Position numbers and translations under genes: made by a program. Below, one piece after another: positions 32,510 to 39,046 of a DNA stretch of 64,000 bases (position 1 is its first letter; the number at the start of each line of letters is the position of its first letter). The notes under the pieces are model-generated. The model saw only the letters and a list, made by a program, of their open reading frames with translations, searched no databases and had not been told where the DNA came from. This DNA comes from JACPRL01 sp035573715 (GTDB lineage Bacteria; Acidobacteriota; Terriglobia; Acidiferrales; 2-02-FULL-67-57), in contig DATLZZ010000002.1 of NCBI GenBank assembly GCA_035573715.1, forward strand, positions 1-64,000, written 5' to 3'.

Positions 32510-32922
32510 GGTTTCACTTGCGCGCGGGTGTCGGTTCCGGCGGCCTGCGCGGTTGCCTCCAGCGCCTGCTGCGCGGCTTGGCGAACCGGCGCGGCTCCGC
32601 GTTGCGAAGCTCGCTTCAAAGCCGGCACGGCGAGCGGGCCCCCAATCTTTCCCAAGGCGGTCGCACACTCGCGCGCGAGATACACATCGGCTGTCGACTC
32701 GAGGACCCGAATCAGCTCGACCACTGCCGCTTCCTCGCGCCGCTCTCCCAGCACCCACGCCGCGCGCGCCGCCGTCTGCGGCTCCGGATGGCTCAGAGCG
32801 CGGCGGAGCTTCTCGCTGTAGCTCTGGGCGTCCGGGCGGCTCAGGTCGGCGCTGCAGTATGGGCAGGTGCGGGAATCGTCGGGGATTTCCTTCCAGCAGG
32901 CGGGACAGTAGAAGACAACCAT
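32506..32922 (-). CDS. Zinc-ribbon and HEAT-repeat protein
   Basis: The 138-residue protein begins with a four-cysteine zinc ribbon (FYCPACWKEIPDDSRTCPYC). From about residue 35 HEAT-type helices follow (TAARAAWVLGERREEAAVVE, LARECATALGKIGGPLAVPA, VRQAAQQALEAT), related to PBS-lyase HEAT units. It starts 15 bases after the second DUF190 gene and overlaps the MFS gene by four bases. A protein-binding adaptor role is likely. Nothing known links this architecture to fluoride, so its place in the operon is notable. Confidence 0.75.
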   Translation of the reverse strand: MVVFYCPACWKEIPDDSRTCPYCSADLSRPDAQSYSEKLRRALSHPEPQTAARAAWVLGERREEAAVVELIRVLESTADVYLARECATALGKIGGPLAVPALKRASQRGAAPVRQAAQQALEATAQAAGTDTRAQVKP

Positions 32923-32937
32923 CGCGTGGGGCAGTCC

Positions 32938-33258
32938 TCAGGAACTCGGCGGGACGATTTCGACATCCTCAAGTGTGACCAGTCTCTGGCCGGCCATCTG
33001 CCGCAACGCAGGAAGCACCTCGGCCACCTTCTCGACCCGATCGATGAAGTGCACAACCAGGGGCAGCTTGGTGCCGACGTCAACCAGGGAAGTGGTCACC
33101 ACGCCGGCGGCGGTGAAGCCGGCCACCGCGCGCAGCACCGTTCCGCCGGCGCAACCCGAACGCTGCAGGAACTGGAGGATCTCTAAGTGCAACGGCCGGC
33201 CGTGCCACTGGTCGGCTTCGTTCAGGTAGATGCTGACGAGCTGGTATCTGTCCGCCAT
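32938..33258 (-). CDS. DUF190 (PII-like fold) protein, copy 2
   Basis: The ATG at 33258 is two bases after the crcB2 stop codon; upstream in-frame codons belong to that gene's antisense frame shift and are rejected. The 106-residue protein has YQLVSIYLNEADQWHGRPLH, GCAGGTVLRAVAGFTAAGVV, LPLVVHFIDRVEKVAEVLPA and RLVTLEDVEIV, all DUF190 features. It lacks the glycine-serine stretch of copy 1 (GYGSSSRG becomes FTAAGVVTT), so ligand binding may differ between the two. Confidence 0.88.
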   Translation of the reverse strand: MADRYQLVSIYLNEADQWHGRPLHLEILQFLQRSGCAGGTVLRAVAGFTAAGVVTTSLVDVGTKLPLVVHFIDRVEKVAEVLPALRQMAGQRLVTLEDVEIVPPSS

Positions 33259-33260
33259 CT

Positions 33261-33641
33261 TCACAGCGCCCGCGCCAGGGCTGCTCCCAGCAGCACACAC
33301 GCCAGGCACACCAGGTTGTTGGCGAGAAAATTGCTTCCGGCAGCCCACAACTGACCTTGCTCGATCATGCGAAAGGTTTCAAAGCTGTAGCTGGAGAACG
33401 TGGTGTAGGAACTGCAGAAGCCGACCGCGACCAGGAGCCGGAGGTCGGGAGAGACCAGCACGCGGTCCGAAGTCCACACCAGAAAGAACCCCAGCAGCAG
33501 GCTGCCGCTGGTGTTCACCAGCAGCGTCCCATAGGGGAAAGTAGCATAATGGCGCCCCAGCCAGTCGCTGATCCAGTAGCGCAAGTTGGCGCCGAGAACC
33601 GCTCCCAGGGTCACGAGCGCAACCGTCCGCCACCATGCCAT
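33261..33641 (-). CDS. crcB: Fluoride channel CrcB/Fluc, copy 2
   Basis: The 126-residue protein has four helices with LGAVLGANLRYWISDWLG, the pore Asn in GTLLVNTSGSLLLGF and the box YTTFSSYSFET, where the second Phe of the phenylalanine box is Tyr. The ATG at 33641 gives the usual N-terminus; a GTG at 33650 is possible. It sits mid-operon between the 152-residue unknown protein and DUF190. With copy 1 it could form a heterodimeric antiparallel pair, as occurs in species with two crcB genes, or serve as a second homodimer. Confidence 0.92.
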   Translation of the reverse strand: MAWWRTVALVTLGAVLGANLRYWISDWLGRHYATFPYGTLLVNTSGSLLLGFFLVWTSDRVLVSPDLRLLVAVGFCSSYTTFSSYSFETFRMIEQGQLWAAGSNFLANNLVCLACVLLGAALARAL

Positions 33642-33660
33642 CTCGTTCACCGCGACTTCT

Positions 33661-34119
33661 TTAATCCTGGTCGCTGCGGTCTTTCTCGCGCGATGAGGAT
33701 AGCAGAAGGGAGCGCGCCCGGAGAACCAATTGCAGCAGTCGCTGCATGTCGGCTTCCACCAAGTGGGCGGTCTCGGCGTCCATCGGACCGTAGCCGCGCA
33801 TGCGCTCAGGCCGACTGTCCTCCAGCATTTCCCAAAGCGAAGAGAGCTCTGCATCCAGCACGCGGTCGAGGTTGAGCGGTTTCCCGCGTCCGCCGTACTT
33901 GCGATAGAGCTCATTGGCGTCGTCCTGCAGTTGATGCATCAAGGTGCGAAGGTGCTCGATGGTTTCTTGGTCCAACGAGGCCTGGACGCCCGACGGCCCG
34001 GTGTGGCGGACGCCGCGCTCCAGCACGTACTCGATCCGCCGCACCGCCTTGTCAATCAGCTTCAGCCCGGTGGTGATGTGGCGCTGCTGCGGTTCGGTGA
34101 GATGGAACTTGTCGCTCAT
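33661..34119 (-). CDS. Helical protein of unknown function in the fluoride operon
   Basis: The 152-residue protein is predicted all-helical from its sequence: ITTGLKLIDKAVRRIEYVLE, TIEHLRTLMHQLQDDANELY, LDAELSSLWEMLEDSRPERM, MQRLLQLVLRARSLLLSSSR. No signal peptide, membrane segment or catalytic motif is seen and I do not recognise the family. Its ATG overlaps the stop codon of the ATPase gene (ATGA), so the two are translated together and are likely partners. Its position between ATPase and crcB2 under a fluoride riboswitch makes it a candidate new fluoride-response protein. Confidence 0.7.
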   Translation of the reverse strand: MSDKFHLTEPQQRHITTGLKLIDKAVRRIEYVLERGVRHTGPSGVQASLDQETIEHLRTLMHQLQDDANELYRKYGGRGKPLNLDRVLDAELSSLWEMLEDSRPERMRGYGPMDAETAHLVEADMQRLLQLVLRARSLLLSSSREKDRSDQD

Positions 34120-34898
34120 GGTTCCACCGCCGCCGCACCGCGCAGGTTGAAGTCCACGGTCAGCAGATGCGTCTTAATCTGGTCGCCCGTCCAGTACTCA
34201 GTCCGGCGCGCCAGGCTCAGCAGGCCAAGCAGCGTTCCCGGATTTCCGGCCGCGTAGGTCAGCACGTGAGCGCGAAACGTTTCGGAATTGGCGGGCTGCC
34301 TCGCCCACGCGGCCATCTCGGCATCGCACAGGCGCTCGGCCTCGGCCGCCGGCAGCGGCCCCAGCTCCAGCCGCTGCTCGCGCGGCCAGGCGAACGTGGT
34401 GGCGTAGCCTATGTCTTCCATATGCGCCGAGCGCGCTGAGAGGACGAGCGGCGTTTCCGTGGTGCGATTCAAGTCGCGCAGTAGCTCATAGAAGCCGCGG
34501 GATAGGAACCCGGCGGGGTCGAGGACCAGAGCGTAGTTGCTCTCGCCCAGAGCCTCGGTCAATTTGGCGCGCACGGCCGCCGCCGACTTGCGCTCCAGCG
34601 CCGCCCGCGCCTCCCGAGGCGAAGTCCCCTGCGCGAGACCGAGCCAGGCGGAAAGCTTGCCGGAACCGCGGTCTGTCAAAAGGGAAAGAACCGCCTGTCG
34701 CAGCCGGTCGGCGGGATCGCCTTCGCCGCTGGTGAAGACAAGCTTGGGATCGGCTGCCTGTGGTTGTCGGCGTAGCTCGGCCAGCAAGGCCGACTTTCCG
34801 GCGCCGGCCGCGCCAGTCAGCAGCACGCTCTTGCGCGCGCGCAGCAGTTGACGGAGGCGTGCCCCCTCGCCTACTCGGTCGAGAAATAGTGGAGCCAT
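34116..34898 (-). CDS. AAA/ORC-like ATPase, first gene of the second fluoride operon
   Basis: The 260-residue protein starts MAPLFLDRVGEGARLRQLLR and has a Walker A motif SVLLTGAAGAGKSALLAELR near residue 30. A Walker-B-like stretch YALVLDPAGFLSRGFYELLR and a sensor-like TPLVLSARSAHM follow, an arrangement like NTPases that resemble ORC/Cdc6 or STAND proteins without a sensor domain. The ATG lies 5 bases after the riboswitch terminator T-run, and AGGAG in that terminator arm is the only plausible ribosome site. An ATPase under fluoride control is unusual. Substrate or partner is unknown; the coupled helical protein is the first candidate. Confidence 0.75.
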   Translation of the reverse strand: MAPLFLDRVGEGARLRQLLRARKSVLLTGAAGAGKSALLAELRRQPQAADPKLVFTSGEGDPADRLRQAVLSLLTDRGSGKLSAWLGLAQGTSPREARAALERKSAAAVRAKLTEALGESNYALVLDPAGFLSRGFYELLRDLNRTTETPLVLSARSAHMEDIGYATTFAWPREQRLELGPLPAAEAERLCDAEMAAWARQPANSETFRAHVLTYAAGNPGTLLGLLSLARRTEYWTGDQIKTHLLTVDFNLRGAAAVEP

Positions 34899-34902
34899 AA
34901 AC

Positions 34903-34938
34903 AAAAAACTCCTACGCCCGGCTTGGGCCGTAGGAGTT
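34903..34938 (-). terminator. Terminator of the second fluoride riboswitch
   Basis: AACTCCTACG (34938-34929) pairs perfectly with CGTAGGAGTT (34916-34907), with an inner GCCC/GGGC pairing, and a T-run of six follows. The AGGAG lies 10 bases before the ATPase ATG. Confidence 0.92.
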
Positions 34939-34978
34939 ATCACCCCCGCAGGGGATTAGGCGAACTCCATCGCCACTG
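34903..34978 (-). promoter_or_regulatory. Second fluoride riboswitch (crcB motif)
   Basis: The complement strand reads GGCGATGGAGTTCGCC, then a CCCC/GGGG stem with loop TGCG, then GTGATAACTCCTACG. The same GGAGT/ACTCC pseudoknot pairing as in the first switch is available. The AACTCCTACG segment (34938-34929) is the 5' arm of a terminator. Fluoride should therefore turn on the six genes from the ATPase to the MFS transporter. Confidence 0.92.
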
Positions 34979-34986
34979 ACACTTCC

Positions 34987-35016
34987 ATCGTAGCCGTCAG
35001 CGGACGACCGTGTCAA
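34987..35016 (-). promoter_or_regulatory. Promoter of the second fluoride operon
   Basis: On the complement strand TTGACA (35016-35011), 18 bases and TACGAT (34992-34987) place the start near 34980, right at the riboswitch. Confidence 0.7.
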
Positions 35017-35033
35017 TCGAGGGCTTTCGCTGC

Positions 35034-35039
35034 TATACT
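35034..35039 (+). promoter_or_regulatory. -10 element of the DUF4126 gene
   Basis: TATACT lies 18 bases before the ATG at 35058. No good -35 is seen; the position 17 bases upstream falls on the -35 of the divergent fluoride promoter, so the two promoters overlap. Confidence 0.4.
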
Positions 35040-35057
35040 CCCGCCAAGGCTGCGACC

Positions 35058-35660
35058 ATGGGCGCGCTGCAAACCCTCGGCTTCATCCTCGGGGCGGCGT
35101 TCGCCTCGGGGCTGAACCTCTACGCCACCGTGGCGGTGCTGGGATTGCTGCACCGGTTTGAAGTCATTCATCTGCCGGCGACCCTGCAAGTGCTGGCCGA
35201 TCCCTGGGTGCTGGGGCTCGCCATCGGGCTCTACGTGGTTGAGTTCGTCGCCGACAAAGTTCCCTACGTGGACAACATTTGGGATGTGGTGCACACGTTC
35301 ATTCGCCCGCCGGCGGCCGGCCTGCTGGCTTACACCGCGCTGGGGGATGTGCCGGAAGTCTGGAAGGTAAGCGCGGCGCTGCTGGCGGGAACCGTGGCGC
35401 TGGCCTCGCACGGCACCAAGGCTTCGACCCGCGCCGCGGTCAACGTCAGCCCCGAGCCGGTCAGCAACTGGCTGCTCAGCCTGGCCGAAGACGGTATTGC
35501 AGTAACGTTGGTGCTGTTCGCCGTCTCCCACCCGTTGCTGACGCTGGCGATTGTCCTGGTGTTGCTGGCGCTCTCGGTCTACCTGCTCATCAAGTTTTTT
35601 GGCTTCCTGCGCTCCGCCCTCCGCCGCCTCTTCCGCCGCGCGTCGCTCGCCCGGGGTTGA
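35058..35660 (+). CDS. DUF4126 membrane protein
   Basis: The ATG at 35058 is chosen because translation then starts right at the first hydrophobic segment. The 200-residue protein has about five helices and the DUF4126 marks ASGLNLYATVAVLGLLHR, LYVVEFVADKVPYVDNIWDV, HGTKASTRAAVNVSPEPVSN and NWLLSLAEDGIAVTLVLFAV. The family is a membrane group of unknown function found widely in Acidobacteriota and Proteobacteria. It is divergent from the fluoride operon with only about 50 bases between promoters, and may or may not be related to it. The C-terminus is basic. Confidence 0.8.
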   Translation: MGALQTLGFILGAAFASGLNLYATVAVLGLLHRFEVIHLPATLQVLADPWVLGLAIGLYVVEFVADKVPYVDNIWDVVHTFIRPPAAGLLAYTALGDVPEVWKVSAALLAGTVALASHGTKASTRAAVNVSPEPVSNWLLSLAEDGIAVTLVLFAVSHPLLTLAIVLVLLALSVYLLIKFFGFLRSALRRLFRRASLARG

Positions 35661-35718
35661 CCGCAAGCGAGCCGTAGCCGTAGAATCCTGCCGCCCCAAT
35701 GCCCGACAGGAGAGACGA

Positions 35719-36351
35719 ATGAACCCACGAATTCGGATGGTCTGCCTTCTCGCACTTTGTTCTATCCTTTCCGGCCCTGCAATCGCGGCGGCACAAGCCC
35801 GCTCCAGCCGGGAAGATGTTCACTACGAGTACAAGCTGCTGGCCACCAACAAGACCTCCACTATGCAGAAGGAATTGAACGAAGCGGCGACCGAAGGCTA
35901 CCGCTTCGAGGACGTGATGGGCGGCTCCACTTACTTCGGCGGGCAAGAGGTGGTCAGCATCTTGAGCCGCCCGGCCGGGATGAAGCCCAACGCGCGCTAC
36001 GAGTACAAGCTGCTCGCCACCAGCAAGACCTCAACCATGCAGAAGGAATTGCAGGAAGCGGGCGACGCCGGTTTCGAGTACGCCGGTCAGACGGTCTTCG
36101 ACACCGCCTTCGGTGGCGATGAAGTCGTGGTCATCCTGGAGCGCGACCGCGAAGAAGCCAACTTGCCCAAGTATGAGTATCGCCTGCTGGCCACCAAGAA
36201 GACCTCGACCATGCAAAAGGAACTGGCGGAAGCCGCGCAGCAGGGATTCATGTTCGTGGGCGTGACGGTTTCCAAGACTCACTTCGGCGGCAGCGAAGTA
36301 GTCACCATCCTGCGGCGACTCCCCAGCAGCGAAGCGAGCAAAGGGAAGTGA
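35719..36351 (+). CDS. Secreted protein of three tandem DUF4177-like repeats
   Basis: AGGAGAG precedes the ATG at 35719. The 210-residue product has a signal peptide (residues 1-27, AIAAAQA) and three repeats of about 58-62 residues, each with YEYKLLATxKTSTMQKEL, a GF/YxxxG segment and FGGxEVVxIL. The repeats also resemble each other at the DNA level, pointing to recent duplication. DUF4177 units are small alpha/beta folds of unknown role that usually occur singly. The protein is probably periplasmic. Confidence 0.75.
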   Translation: MNPRIRMVCLLALCSILSGPAIAAAQARSSREDVHYEYKLLATNKTSTMQKELNEAATEGYRFEDVMGGSTYFGGQEVVSILSRPAGMKPNARYEYKLLATSKTSTMQKELQEAGDAGFEYAGQTVFDTAFGGDEVVVILERDREEANLPKYEYRLLATKKTSTMQKELAEAAQQGFMFVGVTVSKTHFGGSEVVTILRRLPSSEASKGK

Positions 36352-36384
36352 GGAACTCGGCTCCACTATGCTAGTATCCCCCGC

Positions 36385-36762
36385 ATGACGCCAGGAGCGA
36401 CAGCGACCGAGCTGCAACTGGTGCCGACGGGCACCGTGGCCGAGAAAAGCGGCGAAGGCGACGCGTTTGAAATCTCCGCCACTGGCCCGCGCCTATTCCT
36501 CATCCAGATGGACATCACCGAAACGGTGGAGCAGGAGTCGCTGGAGCTTTCGATCTGGGGCTCGGCCGACGGCCAGAACTGGGGCACGATGCCGCTGGTC
36601 AAGTTTCCGCAGCGCTTCTATCGCGGCTCGACCCGCATGGCGCTCGACCTCACCCAGCGACCGGAAGTGAAGTTCATCCGCGCCCGCTGGGAGCTCAACC
36701 GCTGGGGCCGCGGCCGCCCGCAGCCGCGCTTCCGCTTCGGTGTCACCGCGCGCCCCGCCTGA
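36385..36762 (+). CDS. Small beta-rich protein of unknown function
   Basis: The 125-residue protein has no signal peptide and looks beta-rich: LQLVPTGTVAEKSGEGDAFE, RLFLIQMDITETVEQESLEL, SIWGSADGQNWGTMPLVKFP, FRFGVTARPA. A TAGTAT hexamer ends 7 bases before the ATG with no Shine-Dalgarno between, suggesting a leaderless message. It lies 30 bases before a second small gene in the same direction. I do not recognise the family. Confidence 0.6.
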   Translation: MTPGATATELQLVPTGTVAEKSGEGDAFEISATGPRLFLIQMDITETVEQESLELSIWGSADGQNWGTMPLVKFPQRFYRGSTRMALDLTQRPEVKFIRARWELNRWGRGRPQPRFRFGVTARPA

Positions 36763-36792
36763 CTTTCGACTCTTCGACCTGCGGGAGGATCG

Positions 36793-36993
36793 ATGGCCAA
36801 ACTTGCTCTGGTCTACGGCATGCGCTTGTTCCCGGTCGAAGACCTGTCGGAAGTCCGCGAAGCCACCGTCGTTCTGAAGGACGGTCGCAGCGCCCGCGTC
36901 ACCATGCACTTGCTCGAGGGCTCGCTCGAGGACATCCGCCGGCAGTTCGATCAGTCCGTGGGGGCCTTTTTCGACCTTTACCCCGAAATCTAG
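36793..36993 (+). CDS. Small conserved-looking protein, unknown function
   Basis: GGAGG lies 5 bases before the ATG. The 66-residue protein (MAKLALVYGMRLFPVEDLSE, then GRSARVTMHLLEGSLEDIRR, ending FFDLYPEI) alternates strands and helices and has no membrane segment. Its good ribosome site, compact spacing after the previous gene and matched codon use support it as real. The 210-base gap that follows (36994-37203) holds no feature that I can support. Confidence 0.55.
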   Translation: MAKLALVYGMRLFPVEDLSEVREATVVLKDGRSARVTMHLLEGSLEDIRRQFDQSVGAFFDLYPEI

Positions 36994-37203
36994 TTTCCGC
37001 CTGGAGCCTGCCCAAAGCGGGATGTTTCCCGATTTGGGACTCGCCTGAGTGCCCAGGTCGAACCGCACCTCGGTAACTCTCTCTGCTTCCAGGAGATAGG
37101 TCATACCGAAGAGTGGCGCAGGAATTGCAATCTTTGGAACCGCGTCAACGTCAGCGGCTGCGCTGAGGGGGAGGTGGGGTGTCGGGCCGCGGGGTGGGCT
37201 CCA

Positions 37204-38568
37204 ATGAAACTGGGCAAGAAGGAAACGCGGACCGGGTTCGGGCTGGGAGTGGCGTTGCTGGCGCTGGTGGGTTGGTTCGCCTACTCGACGCTGCAACATT
37301 TGATCGCAAGCAGCGAAGACGTGGCTCACACCTATCAAGTTCTGGGTGCGCTGGAGGAAACCGTAACGCGCTTGCAGGACATGCAACGAGGCGCGCGCGG
37401 CTTCGTGATAACCGGTGACGAACGGTTCCTGGCGCCGTACGAGAGCGGGATCGAGAGCACTCCCGGCAAGATCGCCCAGCTCGAGCAACTGATAGCGGAC
37501 AACCCGGACCACCAGGCGCGCCTGGCCGCCCTCAAGCCGCTGGTCGGCGAGGCTATGGACAGGTTTCGTGTGGTCGTAAACACCCGGCGGAGCCGGGGCG
37601 CCGCGGCCGCCGCGGCTCTGGTGGCGTCGGGCGACGGTCAGGCACTTATGGACGAGATCCGCACCCGCATCGGCGAGATGAAAAAAGTCGAGCTGAGCCT
37701 GCTGGAACAGCGGCAGGCTCGCGCCCGGGCCTCGGCGCGCAACACCACCCGCATCGTGACCCTGGGGATGGCGCTGAGCGCGGCGCTGTTCTTCGCAGTG
37801 TTCCTCTTTCTCAACCGCGAAGTGGCCGAGCGGCTGCGGGCCGAGCAGGCGGTCGTCCGGCACGCCGAGGAGCTGGCCCGCTCCAACCGGGACCTGGAGC
37901 AATTCGCCTACGTGGCCTCGCACGACCTCCAGGAGCCGTTGCGCATGGTGGCCAGCTACACCCAACTGCTGGCGCGGCGCTATGGGGACCGGTTGGACGC
38001 CGACGCCCACGAGTTCATCGGCTACGCTACCGACGGCGCCCGACGCATGCAGACGCTGATCAACGACCTCCTGGTCTATTCGCGCGTCGGGAGGCAGGGG
38101 GAACCGCTGCGGCCCACCGACAGTAACGCCGTCTACGAGGAGGCGGTGGCCAACCTCCAGGGCCCCATTGCCGACAGCGGGGCGGTGGTGACTCGCACCC
38201 TGTTGCCGCGGGTGGCGGCCGACCCCTCCCAGCTTCGGCAACTGTTTCAAAACCTCCTCAGCAACGCCCTCAAGTTCCGCGGGCCCGAGCCGCCGCGCGT
38301 CCACGTCTCGGCCGACCGCAATGGCACCGAATGGGTGTTCTCGGTCCGGGATAACGGCATCGGGATTGAGCCCGAGCACGCGCAGCGCATCTTCGTTCTG
38401 TTCCAGCGGCTGCACAATCGCGCCGAGTACCCGGGAACCGGCATCGGGCTGGCCATCTGCAAGAAGATTGTCGAGCGCCACGGAGGGCGGATCTGGGTGG
38501 AGTCCGGGCCGGCTGGTGGTTCCACTTTCTGTTTCACCTTGCCGTTCTTGCACGGGCAAGCGCCCTAG
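37204..38568 (+). CDS. CHASE3 sensor histidine kinase
   Basis: From the ATG at 37204 the 454-residue protein has a membrane helix (about 13-33), a periplasmic CHASE3 domain (about 35-185, LEETVTRLQDMQRGARGFVI, then GDERFLAPYESG), a second helix (about 188-208), and a phytochrome-like kinase core with FAYVASHDLQEPLRMVASYT (phospho-His) and HATPase motifs QNLLSNALKFRG, VRDNGIGI and GTGIGLAICKKIVERHGG. No PAS or receiver is attached. It opens a seven-gene signalling cluster and likely phosphorylates the receiver 20 bases downstream. Confidence 0.92.
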   Translation: MKLGKKETRTGFGLGVALLALVGWFAYSTLQHLIASSEDVAHTYQVLGALEETVTRLQDMQRGARGFVITGDERFLAPYESGIESTPGKIAQLEQLIADNPDHQARLAALKPLVGEAMDRFRVVVNTRRSRGAAAAAALVASGDGQALMDEIRTRIGEMKKVELSLLEQRQARARASARNTTRIVTLGMALSAALFFAVFLFLNREVAERLRAEQAVVRHAEELARSNRDLEQFAYVASHDLQEPLRMVASYTQLLARRYGDRLDADAHEFIGYATDGARRMQTLINDLLVYSRVGRQGEPLRPTDSNAVYEEAVANLQGPIADSGAVVTRTLLPRVAADPSQLRQLFQNLLSNALKFRGPEPPRVHVSADRNGTEWVFSVRDNGIGIEPEHAQRIFVLFQRLHNRAEYPGTGIGLAICKKIVERHGGRIWVESGPAGGSTFCFTLPFLHGQAP

Positions 38569-38588
38569 GGGGCAAAGGAGATGCGACG

Positions 38589-39041
38589 ATGAGAGAGGCA
38601 GGTCTGAAACCCATCGAAATCCTCCTGGTCGAGGACAACCCCGGCGATGTCCGCCTCACGCTGGAAGCCTTGAAAGAGGCCAAGGTCAGCAACAACCTCA
38701 ACGTCGTGGCCGATGGAGTCGAAGCGCTGGCCTTCCTCCGCCGGCAGGGCAAGCACAGCGAAGCGCCCCGGCCCGACCTCGTGCTGCTCGACCTCAACCT
38801 CCCCCGGAAGGACGGCCGCGAGGTGCTGGGCGAGATCAAGCAGGACGAAGCTCTGAAGCGCATCCCGGTGGTCGTCCTCACCACTTCCCGCGCCGAAGAG
38901 GACATCCTGAAGAGCTACGACCTGCACGCCAACTGCTACATCACCAAGCCGGTTGACCTGGAGCGCTTTCTCACCGTGGTGAAGTCCATCGAAGATTTCT
39001 GGCTGACGGTGGTGAAGCTGCCGCCGAACGGGAAGCCGTAG
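38589..39041 (+). CDS. Stand-alone response regulator (Rcp1-like)
   Basis: The 150-residue protein is a single receiver with ILLVEDNPGDVRLTLEALKE, RPDLVLLDLNLPRKDGREVL (phospho-Asp), VVLTTSRAEEDIL and CYITKPVDLERFLTVVK (Lys). The EDNPGD start and the LKEAKVSNNLNVVADGVEAL segment mark the Rcp1/phytochrome-partner group. There is no output domain, so it acts as a phosphate shuttle or binding switch between the kinases on either side. Confidence 0.92.
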   Translation: MREAGLKPIEILLVEDNPGDVRLTLEALKEAKVSNNLNVVADGVEALAFLRRQGKHSEAPRPDLVLLDLNLPRKDGREVLGEIKQDEALKRIPVVVLTTSRAEEDILKSYDLHANCYITKPVDLERFLTVVKSIEDFWLTVVKLPPNGKP

Positions 39042-39046
39042 CCGCG

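Noticed and set aside
32510..32758. N-terminal extension of the MFS transporter
   Set aside because: It is the out-of-frame shadow of the zinc-ribbon HEAT gene. The GTGA overlap at 32509 gives the normal MFS start.
35822..36310. Direct repeats suggestive of a CRISPR array
   Set aside because: They are in frame within a secreted protein, about 175-190 bases apart and encode DUF4177-like domains.
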